DNA of 64,000 nucleotides from Mesorhizobium sp. YC-39 (GTDB taxonomy: Bacteria; Pseudomonadota; Alphaproteobacteria; Rhizobiales; Rhizobiaceae), in NCBI RefSeq assembly GCF_025753795.1, contig NZ_JAOWPS010000003.1:806001-870000 (forward strand), written 5' to 3'. Below are positions 24,765 to 33,697 of this stretch, in pieces (the first letter of the stretch is position 1; each line of letters begins with the position of its first letter). Made by a program: the position numbers and the translations under genes. The notes beneath the pieces were generated by a model. The model was not told the DNA's origin. It saw only the letters and a program-made list of their open reading frames with translations, and made no database searches.

Positions 24765-25116
24765 ACTTGCACCTGTCGCAAACCACGGCGGCCGCAACCG
24801 TGGTCGGCGCGACATTTGGTCGTTTTCCTTTATTTGGCAAGACTTTGCCGGAATCACACCCCATATGGCACATGGAATCGATGGGCGATTCGTCGCGGCA
24901 CGGCCCCGCTTTCCTGCCGCAACTTCTTGTTAACCATCGATGTTGGCCCTTTCTTATCCATTGCCGCCGACACTCCGCCCCGCTGAACGGGCGTGGGACA
25001 GAGCCGGATCGAACCGCTTGATGAAACCGTCCAATGGAGCCAGTTGTGCGGGCGTCGCCGGACGACTACCTTGTCTGGAGGCATGATGCCGTTCGGCAAA
25101 ATCGAGAAAAGCGTGC
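24765..25116. other. Divergent intergenic region between the flavoprotein gene and lptF
   Basis: This 352-nt stretch holds no supported gene. It must contain two divergent promoters, but I could not find a -35/-10 pair of good quality for either. A 7-bp dyad (ACCACGG...CCGTGGT, 24782-24804) sits just upstream of the flavoprotein start and could be an operator, though the same bases would be coding if a further upstream ATG were used. Confidence 0.4.
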
Positions 25117-26319
25117 ATGAAGGTCGTTGAACGCTACATCATGCGTCGCGCGCTGGCGGTTTTCCTAGCAGCGCTCATCTGGACGCTGGCGATCGTGTGG
25201 ACGACGCAGGTGCTCGCCCGCATCGATCTCGTCACCGACAGCGGCCAGTCGGCGCTGACCTTTTTCGAGGTCGCGGCGCTGATCATTCCATCGATCGTTC
25301 CGATCGTCGTGCCGTTCGCCCTGGTGGTGGCGGTCGCCCAGACGCTCAGCGTCATGAACACCGATTCTGAGCTAGTCGTCATCAACGCCGCCGGCGCCTC
25401 GCGCTGGACGATCGTCAGGCCGATCTTGCTTCTGGCGCTGGCAGCCAGCGTCTTTTCGTTCGCCGTCGACAACGGTGTCGACCCCTATGCCCGCCAGAAA
25501 AACCGCGAGCTGGTGGCGTCCTCGCGCGCCGACCTGTTGTCGCTGATCATCCAGGAAGGCACTTTCCGCAAGATCGACGATGGCCTGTTCCTGCAGATTG
25601 GCGAACGGCTTCCGGACAACCGGCTCGGCGGCATCTTCGTGGCGGATTCACGCGAGGAAGGCGTCAACCTCATCTACTACGCCAAGACCGGCAGCATCGT
25701 TGAGCGCGGCGACGAGAAGGTGCTGATGATGAATGACGGCGTCATCCATCGCGAAACGCTGACCGGCGATCTGTCGGTCATCCGCTTCACTTCCTATGCC
25801 TTCGATCTGTCCGCCTTCATGTCGGCTTCCTCGGACATACTGCTTCTGCCAAAGGACCGGACCACGCAGTACCTGCTCAATCCCAGTCCGAACGACAAGA
25901 TGTACCAGCAAAGGCCGAACAGATATTGGGCCGAGCTCAATCAGCGCTTTTCCGAATGGTCCTATTCGCTCGTTTTCGCGCTGATCGCGCTTGCGGTCGC
26001 GGGAGACGCGCGCTCGCATCGCGAGGCGCGAGTCCATCCCCTGATCACGGCGATCGCGATTGCGCTTTTTGTGCGCTGGCTGGGTTTCTTTGCGGCGGGA
26101 AAGGCCGACAAAGTTCCGCAATACGCCTATATGGTCTACGGCGTTCCAATCGTCGCATCCGCCGTCGCAATATGGTTCATCGTCTCCAACCGGACCATGG
26201 AACTACCGGTCGCCTGGGCCGACTGGATGACGAATCTCGCCAGCCGCTTCACTGACGGCTGGAACTCTGTCAAGCTCCGCTTTGCCAGGCGCGGCACTTC
26301 CGGCCAGGAGGTTGGCTGA
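25117..26319 (+). CDS. lptF: Lipopolysaccharide export permease LptF
   Basis: Inner-membrane subunit of the LptB2FG transporter that extracts LPS from the inner membrane. The 400-residue protein has three N-terminal helices (RRALAVFLAALIWTLAIVW..., through residue 115), a periplasmic beta-jellyroll domain (about 125-265) and three C-terminal helices (from about 270). The family pattern VAVAQTLSVMNTDSELVVINAAG near residues 75-95 is the coupling-helix region that contacts LptB. The final 50 residues form an extra cytoplasmic tail common in Rhizobiales. The gene overlaps lptG in a TGATG. Confidence 0.94.
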   Translation: MKVVERYIMRRALAVFLAALIWTLAIVWTTQVLARIDLVTDSGQSALTFFEVAALIIPSIVPIVVPFALVVAVAQTLSVMNTDSELVVINAAGASRWTIVRPILLLALAASVFSFAVDNGVDPYARQKNRELVASSRADLLSLIIQEGTFRKIDDGLFLQIGERLPDNRLGGIFVADSREEGVNLIYYAKTGSIVERGDEKVLMMNDGVIHRETLTGDLSVIRFTSYAFDLSAFMSASSDILLLPKDRTTQYLLNPSPNDKMYQQRPNRYWAELNQRFSEWSYSLVFALIALAVAGDARSHREARVHPLITAIAIALFVRWLGFFAAGKADKVPQYAYMVYGVPIVASAVAIWFIVSNRTMELPVAWADWMTNLASRFTDGWNSVKLRFARRGTSGQEVG

Positions 26320-27401
26320 TGGGCTGGACCCTGGGTCGGTACTTCTTCTTCCGCTACGTGACGATTACCGTATGGTTCTTCATCGGCTTGCTGGCGCTGG
26401 TGTTCCTGATCGATTTCACCGAGCTTTCTGGCCGCACGACCGGCCTGCCGGGCTTCACCTACGGGACTGCGCTCGCCATTTCAGGCCTGAGGATGCCGAT
26501 GATCATGCTGCAGACGGTGCCATTCGTCGGCCTGTTCTCGGCGATGGCGACACTGGTTTCGCTCAATCGCAAATATGAGCTGGTCATCGCGCGTTCCGCT
26601 GGCGTTTCCGCATGGCAGTTCCTGCTGCCGTGCTGCATTGGGGCGCTGCTGTTCGGCGTGTTGTCGGTCGGCATCATCAATCCGATCGCCGCGCACGCCT
26701 TTTCCTGGTCCGAGCAGATCGAGACCCAGCTCCGTTCCGGCAAGTCAAACGCCGTGTCGGCCGACGCCGCACCGTGGATCCGGCAGAAAACCAGCGCGGG
26801 CGACACAATCATCGGTGCGCGCTCGATCCTCAACCAGGGCCTGGAGATGGCTGACGCCGTCTTCTTCATCCTCAGTCCGCAGGGCGACATCATTGAACGC
26901 AAGGACGCCGCGCACGCCTTTTTGCGGGATGGCTACTGGGAATTGCAGGACGTCAAGGTGTTTCGCGACGGCAACATTGAATCGCTGGCAAACGACCGGG
27001 TTGCGACCAACCTCAAGCCCGAATTCGTGCAAGAGCGGTTGGCGCGCCCGGAAACCATTCCTTTCTACGATCTGCCCGGCAAGATCGAGGTTGCCCGCTC
27101 CTTCGGCCTCAAGGCAAATGCCTTTGCCATGCAGTTCGATTCGCTGGTAGCACTGCCATTCCTGCTTGTCGCCATGACGCTGATTGCGGCAACAGTTTCA
27201 ATGCGATTTGCGAGGATGGGGCAATCGGCGACGATGATTCTGGGTGGCGTCATGGCCGGGTTTCTGCTTTATGTCGTTTCGGTTCTGGTCAAGGCATTCG
27301 GCGTAGCGGGATTCGTACCCACAGCCGTGGCTGCATGGGTTCCGGTTGTCGTGGCTATGTTCTTCGGGGTGACGTTCCTGCTGTACAAGGAAGACGGCTA
27401 G
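26319..27401 (+). CDS. lptG: Lipopolysaccharide export permease LptG
   Basis: Partner of LptF, 360 residues, with the same 3-helix/jellyroll/3-helix plan: helices up to about residue 125, periplasmic domain 130-265 and the final helices from FDSLVALPFLLVAMTLIA onward. The coupling-helix block is VGLFSAMATLVSLNRKYELVIARSAG. The start codon shares one base with the lptF stop and has AGGAGGT 5-6 nt upstream, giving equal synthesis of the two halves. The last base of its TAG is the first base of the lptD GTG. Confidence 0.94.
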   Translation: MGWTLGRYFFFRYVTITVWFFIGLLALVFLIDFTELSGRTTGLPGFTYGTALAISGLRMPMIMLQTVPFVGLFSAMATLVSLNRKYELVIARSAGVSAWQFLLPCCIGALLFGVLSVGIINPIAAHAFSWSEQIETQLRSGKSNAVSADAAPWIRQKTSAGDTIIGARSILNQGLEMADAVFFILSPQGDIIERKDAAHAFLRDGYWELQDVKVFRDGNIESLANDRVATNLKPEFVQERLARPETIPFYDLPGKIEVARSFGLKANAFAMQFDSLVALPFLLVAMTLIAATVSMRFARMGQSATMILGGVMAGFLLYVVSVLVKAFGVAGFVPTAVAAWVPVVVAMFFGVTFLLYKEDG

Positions 27402-29815
27402 TGAGGGAGTCGGTTTTGCGCAGCCATAGGCAGGCCGGTTTGGCACGTCTCTATGGGGCGAGCGCCTTGGCATGCCTGTTCGCCTGCGTCACCCTCATCC
27501 CGGCTTCCGCCCAGGATATCGGTGACATGTCGGCCAAGGTTCCCGCCGGCTCGCAAATGCTGCTGGCTGCGGATACGCTGGTCTATGACAACGACAACAA
27601 CACTGTGACGGCCGTCGGCGGCGTCCAAATCGACTATGGCGGCAACCGCCTCGTCGCCCAGCGGGTCGAATACAACCGCAACACCAAGCGCCTGGTCGCC
27701 AGCGGCAATGTCGCGGTCGTCAACAGCGACGGCACCAAAATCTTTTCGCAGCATGTCGACATAACCGACGATTTCGCCGACGGTTTCGTCAATGCGCTGC
27801 GTGTCGAAACCATCGACAAGGCGTATTTCGCCGCCGAAAGCGCCGAACGCATGGGCGGCGTGCTGACGACGTTCCACAATGGCGTCTACACGGCCTGCGA
27901 GCCGTGCGAGGACAAGCCCGACAAGGCGCCGACCTGGCGCATCAAGGCCAGGAAGATCATCTGGAACGGCGAGAAGAAGACGGTTCGCTTCGAGAATTCG
28001 AATTTCGAGTTCTTCGGCTTTCCACTAGCCTATCTACCGGCTTTCGAGATCGCCGACCCGACCGTCAAGCGCAAGAGCGGCTTCCTGATCCCCGGCATCG
28101 CCTATAAGAGCGACCTCGGCGTCGGTGTCAAAGTCCCCTATTATTTCGCGCTCTCGCCGACCTACGACCTCACCGTCACCGGTACCGGCTACACCAAGCA
28201 GGGCTTCCTCGGCGAGGCCGAGTGGCGCCAGCGCTTCAACAATGGCCAGTACAGCCTGAAGATCGCCGGCATCCACCAGCAGGATCCCGACGAATTCATC
28301 GACAGCCACGGGCACAATGTCGATTCGGGCGCCGCCGGCGACCCCAACAAGTTCCGCGGCATGATGGGCACCAAGGGCCAATTCGCCATCAATCCGCGCT
28401 GGGACTTCGGCTGGGACGTGTTGTTGCAGACCGACAAGAACTTCTCGCGTACTTATGCCATCGAGGATTTCAACGACTACGTCCACCAGTCCTCGATCTA
28501 CCTGACCGGCCTCGACGGCCGTAACTATTTCGACGTGCGCGCCATGCGCTTCGAGGTTCAGGAAACCACGCTCGCCAGCGATCCGACCGCACGCTCCGCC
28601 AAGCAACCCTGGGTGCTGCCCTCGCTCGACTATGCCTACATTCCCGACATGGCCGTGGCCGGCGGACAATTGTCGTTCAATGTCAATGCGCGGGCCCTCA
28701 GCCGCGACAGGCTGGATGTGGCTCTAGCCAACTCGGCGGACCCCAGTTCCATAAACAATGTCCGCGGCATCGAGGGGCAATCCGGCCGCCTCACCGCAGA
28801 GGCAGAATGGAAGCGCACCTTCACCACCGACGGCGGACTGCTTCTGACGCCGCTCCTGGCGCTGCGCGGCGACGCCGGCTATGTCAATGCCTCCTCGGCT
28901 TCGCTCACCGCCATCAATCAGATGGCGACGAATCTCGGCGTCAGCGACGACATGCGTTCCTCGCTCGCCCGATACATGGCGACCGCCGGACTTGAAATGC
29001 GCTGGCCGGTGCTGTTCTCGATGCCCAGTTCGAGCCACATCCTCGAGCCGATGGCGCAGGTCTTCGTGCGCCCGAACGAGCAATATGTCGGTGGCCTCGC
29101 GGTCCCCAACGAAGACGCCCAGAGTTTCGTCTTCGACGCCACGACATTGTTCGAACGCGACAAGTTCTCCGGTTACGACCGCATGGAAGGTGGCAGCCGC
29201 GCCAATGTCGGCCTGCGTTATTCCGGTGCCTATGACAATGGCTGGAGCACCAACGCGCTGTTCGGCCAATCCTACCAGCTTGGCGGGCAGAACTCCTTCG
29301 CCGCGCCGGACCTGGTCAATGTCGGCGCCTATTCCGGCCTCGAGACCTCGACCTCCGATTATGTCGGCCTCGTCGGATTCAATAGCCCCAGCGGCTTCTC
29401 CGGCTCGATCAGCGGCCGTTTGGACGAGCAGACCTTCGAGATCCGCCGCGCGGAGGTGAAGGCCGCCTATTCCGGCCTGCCGATTTCGCTCAGCGCCAAA
29501 TATGCCTTCATCCAGGCGCAGCCGCTCTACGGTTTCGAAACCGATCGCCACGAAGTCACGCTCGGCGCGTCGACGCATCTTGCCGAGAACTGGCGCGTCT
29601 TCGGCACCGGCACCTACGATCTGGAGCAGAGCGTCCTGGTCAAGGACGGCGTCGGCTTTGCCTATAATGATTCTTGCTTCACCTATTTGATGACGTTCTC
29701 CGAATCGCGCGACACGGTCACCAAGGAGGTGTCGCAGAACATCGGCTTCAACCTGTCGTTCCGCACGCTCGGCGATTTCGGTTCGTCGCAAAGCTCCATC
29801 GACACCATCCAGTAG
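27401..29815 (+). CDS. lptD: LPS-assembly protein LptD (OstA/Imp)
   Basis: Outer-membrane translocon for LPS, 804 residues with a signal peptide ending near ASAQ (residue 38). The N-terminal jellyroll (AADTLVYDNDNNTVTAVGGVQIDYGG..., about 55-190) continues the periplasmic LPS bridge, and the rest is the 26-strand barrel domain, ending in YNDSCFTYLMTFSES with the Cys near the C-terminus. Cysteines at CEPCEDKP (near 167-170) and NDSC are candidates for the LptD disulfides. The GTG overlapping the lptG stop was chosen; a TTG at 27416 with GGGAG upstream is a real alternative, and both retain the signal peptide. Confidence 0.94.
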   Translation: MRESVLRSHRQAGLARLYGASALACLFACVTLIPASAQDIGDMSAKVPAGSQMLLAADTLVYDNDNNTVTAVGGVQIDYGGNRLVAQRVEYNRNTKRLVASGNVAVVNSDGTKIFSQHVDITDDFADGFVNALRVETIDKAYFAAESAERMGGVLTTFHNGVYTACEPCEDKPDKAPTWRIKARKIIWNGEKKTVRFENSNFEFFGFPLAYLPAFEIADPTVKRKSGFLIPGIAYKSDLGVGVKVPYYFALSPTYDLTVTGTGYTKQGFLGEAEWRQRFNNGQYSLKIAGIHQQDPDEFIDSHGHNVDSGAAGDPNKFRGMMGTKGQFAINPRWDFGWDVLLQTDKNFSRTYAIEDFNDYVHQSSIYLTGLDGRNYFDVRAMRFEVQETTLASDPTARSAKQPWVLPSLDYAYIPDMAVAGGQLSFNVNARALSRDRLDVALANSADPSSINNVRGIEGQSGRLTAEAEWKRTFTTDGGLLLTPLLALRGDAGYVNASSASLTAINQMATNLGVSDDMRSSLARYMATAGLEMRWPVLFSMPSSSHILEPMAQVFVRPNEQYVGGLAVPNEDAQSFVFDATTLFERDKFSGYDRMEGGSRANVGLRYSGAYDNGWSTNALFGQSYQLGGQNSFAAPDLVNVGAYSGLETSTSDYVGLVGFNSPSGFSGSISGRLDEQTFEIRRAEVKAAYSGLPISLSAKYAFIQAQPLYGFETDRHEVTLGASTHLAENWRVFGTGTYDLEQSVLVKDGVGFAYNDSCFTYLMTFSESRDTVTKEVSQNIGFNLSFRTLGDFGSSQSSIDTIQ

Positions 29816-29859
29816 CAGCGACTGGCCAGTAGCAGCGACTGGCCAGCAGCAGCGACTGG
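29810..29859 (+). repeat. Three tandem 17-nt repeats covering the lptD stop codon
   Basis: The unit CAGTAGCAGCGACTGGC occurs twice exactly (29810 and 29827) and a third time with one change near its start and the last base different. The first copy contains the last Gln codon and the TAG stop of lptD. Duplication by replication slippage right at the stop is the simple explanation. Confidence 0.8.
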
Positions 29860-29863
29860 ACGG

Positions 29864-29966
29864 ACAGCGCCCACGCGTCCTTTCGGACGCGCAAAGGAAG
29901 CTGTAGAACTTTGGTTTGGCGTATGATCCCCAGCGAAATCGATTCCGATTTCGGGGTCATGCGCTG
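29864..29966. repeat. Mosaic repeat: module B hairpin plus family A copy 3
   Basis: Module B (29864-29904) is a nested hairpin: outer ACAGC/GCTGT, inner GCGTCC-TTTC-GGACGC. It is joined through about 14 nt to a family A copy (29919-29964) whose inner stem is CGAAATCG/CGATTTCG and whose outer arms (GCGTATGA, TCATGCGC) pair imperfectly. A degenerate B-plus-A pair occurs near 43.8 kb. Position after lptD suggests a 3' end or attenuator before surA. Confidence 0.7.
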
Positions 29967-30051
29967 ACGACATCGTTTCGCCGCATAGAGTAGGCACGGC
30001 TTTCGGCTCCCTTGATTGGAATAGAATGAGCCAAACCGGGATAGAATTGGG

Positions 30052-30984
30052 ATGCTTTCGATGAGGAATTACCTCTTTTCGGCAGGGTTGGCGCTGCTGG
30101 TGGCGGCGGCCTCTGTCTCGATTACCGCAACGGCGTCGCCAGCTTTCGCCAGCGAGATCAAGTATGTCGTCAACAACATACCGATCACCACCGGCGACAT
30201 CGCGCACCGGGCCGCGTTCCTGAAACTGCAGCGCAAGAAGGGCAGCGCCGCCGACGAAATGATCAATCAGACGCTGCGCGTCGCCGAAGCCAAGCGTCTC
30301 GGCATCCGCATCAGCGACGCCCAGGTCAATGCCGCTTACCAGCGCTTTGCCACGACCAACAAGATGCAGCTCAAGCAGCTCGATGGCGTCATGGCGCAGT
30401 CCGGCGTCAGCAAGGAGCACTTCAAGGAATTCATCCGCGCCCAGATGGCCTGGAACCAGGCGCTGAGCGCGCGTTATCGCTCCGGCGAAGGCGGCTCCGT
30501 GAGTGAGCAGGACGCAGTCAGGCGTATGCTCGACAAGGGCGGGGCCAAGCCGTCCGCCATGGAATACATGCTGCAGCAGGTCATCTTCGTGGTGCCAGCG
30601 GCCGAGCGCAGCGCGACGCTGGCCAAGCGCAAGCGCGAGGCCGACGCCATGCGCGCCCGCTTCAATGGCTGCAATACCACGCGTGAATTCGCCAAGGGCC
30701 TGATCGACGTCACCGTTCGCGATCTCGGCCGGGTGTTGGCGCCGCAATTGCCGCCGGATTGGGCGGAGCAGATCAAGGCCACCAAGGTTGGCGGCGCTAC
30801 CGCAACGCGCGAGACGGATCGCGGCGTCGAGTTCATCGGCATCTGCTCGTCGCGCGAAGTGTCGGACGACAAAGCCGCCCAGATGGTGTTCCAGAGCGAA
30901 GGCTCGAACGACAAGAACGCCGACGAGCTCTCCAACAAGTATGTCGAGGAGTTGCGGAAGAAAGCCCGCATCGTCGAGCGCTGA
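30052..30984 (+). CDS. surA: Periplasmic chaperone/peptidyl-prolyl isomerase of the SurA type
   Basis: Exported chaperone of 310 residues helping outer-membrane proteins such as LptD reach the BAM complex. The signal peptide ends near AFAS (about residue 34). The SurA N-terminal module follows (EIKYVVNNIPITTGDIAHRAAFLKLQ... through about 145) and then one parvulin-like domain (EYMLQQVIFVVP..., about 170-275). Only one parvulin domain is present, against two in Escherichia coli, which is usual in alphaproteobacteria and leaves isomerase activity uncertain. An in-frame ATG 9 nt downstream is an alternative start. Confidence 0.87.
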   Translation: MLSMRNYLFSAGLALLVAAASVSITATASPAFASEIKYVVNNIPITTGDIAHRAAFLKLQRKKGSAADEMINQTLRVAEAKRLGIRISDAQVNAAYQRFATTNKMQLKQLDGVMAQSGVSKEHFKEFIRAQMAWNQALSARYRSGEGGSVSEQDAVRRMLDKGGAKPSAMEYMLQQVIFVVPAAERSATLAKRKREADAMRARFNGCNTTREFAKGLIDVTVRDLGRVLAPQLPPDWAEQIKATKVGGATATRETDRGVEFIGICSSREVSDDKAAQMVFQSEGSNDKNADELSNKYVEELRKKARIVER

Positions 30985-30997
30985 AGTCGACATAGCC

Positions 30998-32026
30998 GTG
31001 CCGGACGCAAAGCTTCCGCTGGCGTTGAGCGTCGGCGATCCGTCCGGCGTGGGGCCGGAGATCGCCATTGCCGCCTGGCAGGCGCGTGAGAGCGCCGGCG
31101 TGCCACCCTTCTATCTTCTCGCCGATCCGGTGCTCATCGCCGCACGGGCGCGCCGGCTCGGCGCCGATGTCCCGATCACTGAGACAAAGCCGGCTGAAGC
31201 GGAGCGCGTCTTTGCAAGCGCCCTGCCCGTCGTGCCGCTTGCCGCCCGCTCCATCGACAGTCCCGGCCGGCCGGATCCGGCCAACGCCGCCGGCATCATC
31301 GAGGCCATCGACCGCGCCGTTGCCGACTGCCTTGGCGGCCGCGCCGCCGCGGTCGTCACGTGCCCGATCGCCAAGAAGCCGCTCTACGATGCCGGCTTCC
31401 GCTTTCCCGGCCATACCGAATATCTGGCGCATCTGGCATCGTTCCATACCGGCGCGGACGCGATGCCGGTGATGCTGCTTGCCGGCCCCGAGCTGCGCAC
31501 GGTCCCAGTCACCATCCACATAGCACTGTCCGAGGTGCCGAAGGTACTGACGAGCGACCTGATCGTTGCGACCGCCCGCATCACCGCCGCCGACCTAGAG
31601 CATCGCTTCGGCATCGCCAGGCCACGGCTTGCCATTGCCGGCCTCAATCCGCATGCCGGCGAAGGCGGCACGATGGGAGCAGAGGACGAGCACATCATCC
31701 GCCCGGCAATCGATAGGCTGAGGGCGGAGGGTATCGACACTTTCGGGCCGCTGCCGGCCGATACGATGTTTCATGCGCGTGCAAGGGCCGGCTACGACGT
31801 GGCAATCTGCATGTACCACGACCAGGCCTTGATCCCCGCCAAGGCGCTGGCTTTCGACGAGGCGGTCAACGTGACGCTCGGTCTGCCCTTCATCCGCACT
31901 TCGCCGGACCACGGCACCGCCTTCGACATCGCCGGCAAGGGCTTGGCCCGGGCCGACAGCCTGATTGCGGCGCTAAAGCTCGCCCGCCGGCTGGCCGATA
32001 GCGGAACGAAGGCCGCGGCCGCATGA
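30998..32026 (+). CDS. pdxA: 4-hydroxythreonine-4-phosphate dehydrogenase PdxA
   Basis: Enzyme of the DXP-dependent pyridoxal phosphate pathway oxidising 4-phosphohydroxy-threonine with NAD. The 342-residue protein starts at a GTG 13 nt after the surA stop and reads PLALSVGDPSGVGPEI, the family N-terminus. Divalent-metal histidines lie in FPGHTEYLAHL, AGLNPHAGEGG and TSPDHGTAFDIAGKG. The order surA-pdxA-rsmA is conserved across proteobacteria and supports the assignment. Confidence 0.95.
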   Translation: MPDAKLPLALSVGDPSGVGPEIAIAAWQARESAGVPPFYLLADPVLIAARARRLGADVPITETKPAEAERVFASALPVVPLAARSIDSPGRPDPANAAGIIEAIDRAVADCLGGRAAAVVTCPIAKKPLYDAGFRFPGHTEYLAHLASFHTGADAMPVMLLAGPELRTVPVTIHIALSEVPKVLTSDLIVATARITAADLEHRFGIARPRLAIAGLNPHAGEGGTMGAEDEHIIRPAIDRLRAEGIDTFGPLPADTMFHARARAGYDVAICMYHDQALIPAKALAFDEAVNVTLGLPFIRTSPDHGTAFDIAGKGLARADSLIAALKLARRLADSGTKAAAA

Positions 32027-32036
32027 GAGTGGACGC

Positions 32037-32870
32037 ATGAGCGCCGACGGGCTGCCGCCGCTGCGCGCGGTGATCGAGCGCCATGGGCTGCAGGCGAAGA
32101 AAGCGCTCGGCCAGAACTTCCTGCTCGACCTCAACCTGACCGGCAAGGTCGCACGCGCCGCCGGCGATCTGACCGGGGCAACCGTGATTGAGGTAGGCCC
32201 CGGCCCCGGCGGGTTGACCAGGGCGCTGCTCTTCGGCGGCGCGCGACGCGTGATCGCCATCGAGCGCGACGAGCGTTGCCTGGAAGCACTGGTCGAGATC
32301 TCCAACCATTATCCCGGTCGGCTCGAGGTCATTGCCGGGGATGCGCTGAAAACGGATTTTGCCGCGCTTGCCGGCGCGGCACGCGGCGGTCCCGTGAAGA
32401 TCGTCGCCAACCTGCCCTACAATATCGGCACCGAACTACTGATCCGCTGGCTGACGGTCACTGAGTGGCCGCCCTTCTATACCTCGATGACGCTGATGTT
32501 CCAGCGCGAGGTGGCCGAGCGCATCGTCGCCCACCCCGGCAGCGATGCCTATGGCCGGCTCGGCGTGCTGGCAGGCTGGCGGACGGAGGCAAAAATCGCC
32601 TTCGACGTGCCGCCACAAGCGTTCACGCCACCGCCCAAGGTGACGTCATCGGTGGTGCATCTGGTGCCGCGCGCCAGCCCCCTTTCCGCTGAAGTGAAAA
32701 AACTCGGCCGCGTTACCGAAGCAGCCTTCGGCCAGCGCAGGAAGATGCTGCGGCAGAGCGTGAAAAGCCTTGGCGGTGAAGCCCTGCTCACCCGCGCCGG
32801 TATCGATCCGACCAGGCGGGCGGAGACACTTAGTGTCGAGGAATTCGTGCGGTTGACGAATGCGGTATAG
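32037..32870 (+). CDS. rsmA: 16S rRNA (adenine(1518)-N6/adenine(1519)-N6)-dimethyltransferase RsmA (KsgA)
   Basis: Universal methyltransferase of 277 residues that dimethylates the two adenines of the 3'-terminal 16S loop and acts as a late checkpoint in 30S assembly. Motif I is VIEVGPGPGGLTRALL, the acidic ribose-binding residue is in VIAIERDERCL and the catalytic motif IV is VANLPYNIGTELL. The C-terminal domain ends with AGIDPTRRAETLSVEEFVRL. It starts 10 nt after pdxA, and loss causes kasugamycin resistance in the family. Confidence 0.96.
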   Translation: MSADGLPPLRAVIERHGLQAKKALGQNFLLDLNLTGKVARAAGDLTGATVIEVGPGPGGLTRALLFGGARRVIAIERDERCLEALVEISNHYPGRLEVIAGDALKTDFAALAGAARGGPVKIVANLPYNIGTELLIRWLTVTEWPPFYTSMTLMFQREVAERIVAHPGSDAYGRLGVLAGWRTEAKIAFDVPPQAFTPPPKVTSSVVHLVPRASPLSAEVKKLGRVTEAAFGQRRKMLRQSVKSLGGEALLTRAGIDPTRRAETLSVEEFVRLTNAV

Positions 32871-32878
32871 CTCTCTTC

Positions 32879-32995
32879 CGCCTGTTTACGGGGAGAAGAT
32901 GCCGGCAGGCAGATGAGGGGCGGCGCGAACCAACCGAAGTATGGCTCTGCCCTCATCCTTCGGGCCACGTTCTCCCCGTGAACGGGGAGAAGGAA
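32879..32995. repeat. R2 paired palindromic element between convergent rsmA and gmk
   Basis: The right half is a clear hairpin (TTCTCCCCGT with ACGGGGAGAA, 32970-32991). The left half has the matching TTTACGGGGAGAAG plus a CCGGCAGGCAGATGAGGGG tail, and the right half carries the inverse GCCCTCATCC. The plan (palindrome, spacer, tail, inverted second copy) is like the R1 pairs, with different sequence. It probably also terminates both genes. Confidence 0.6.
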
Positions 32996-33001
32996 GGGAG
33001 A

Positions 33002-33694
33002 TCACTCCGTCTTCTCGTCCAGTAGCCCCGAGACGAAATCGAACAGGCCCGGCCGGCGGTCGCGTCTCAGCCGCTCGGCGGTGACGATGCCGCGGACCTC
33101 GGCGAAGGCGCGGTCGAGATCGTCGTTGACGATGACGAAATCATATTCCTTCCAGTGCTCGATCTCGTTGCGGGCGTTCTTCAGCCGTGTCTCGATCACC
33201 TGCTCCTGGTCCTCGGCGCGGCGCTTCAGCCGCGCCTTCAACTCCTTCATCGACGGCGGCAGTATGAAGATCGAGACGATGTCGGCGCGCATCTTCTCCT
33301 TGAGCTGCTGGGCGCCTTGCCAGTCGATGTCGAACAGCATGTCGCGCCCTTGCGCCAGCGCCAGTTCCGCCGGCTCGCGCGGCGTCGCGTAGCAATTGCC
33401 ATGCACTTCGGCCCATTCGAGCAGCGCGTCGGAATCGCGCAGCCGCTCGAATTCGCGCATGGTGCGGAAGTGATAGTGGACACCCTCAATCTCGCTGCCG
33501 CGGCGCGGCCGCGTGGTGACGGAGACCGACAGTTCGAGGCTGCCATCGCTTTCCAGCAGATTGCGCGCGATCGTCGACTTGCCGGCGCCGGATGGCGACG
33601 ACAACACCAGCATCAGCCCCCGGCGGCGAATGCGGGAACCCAAATCCCTTGCAATCGTGGGGTCCTTGGCAATCAAGGGCTCCTTGGCAACCAT
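33002..33694 (-). CDS. gmk: Guanylate kinase
   Basis: Essential kinase converting GMP to GDP with ATP. The 230-residue product carries a 25-residue N-terminal extension, then the P-loop LSSPSGAGKSTIARN, the GMP-binding segment VSVTTRPRRGSEIEGVHYHF and the lid region RLKRRAEDQEQVIETRL. It starts 3 nt after the yicC stop, the last gene of the minus-strand run that begins with fabD. The yicC-gmk pair is conserved in most alphaproteobacteria. Confidence 0.96.
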   Translation of the reverse strand: MVAKEPLIAKDPTIARDLGSRIRRRGLMLVLSSPSGAGKSTIARNLLESDGSLELSVSVTTRPRRGSEIEGVHYHFRTMREFERLRDSDALLEWAEVHGNCYATPREPAELALAQGRDMLFDIDWQGAQQLKEKMRADIVSIFILPPSMKELKARLKRRAEDQEQVIETRLKNARNEIEHWKEYDFVIVNDDLDRAFAEVRGIVTAERLRRDRRPGLFDFVSGLLDEKTE

Positions 33695-33697
33695 GGG

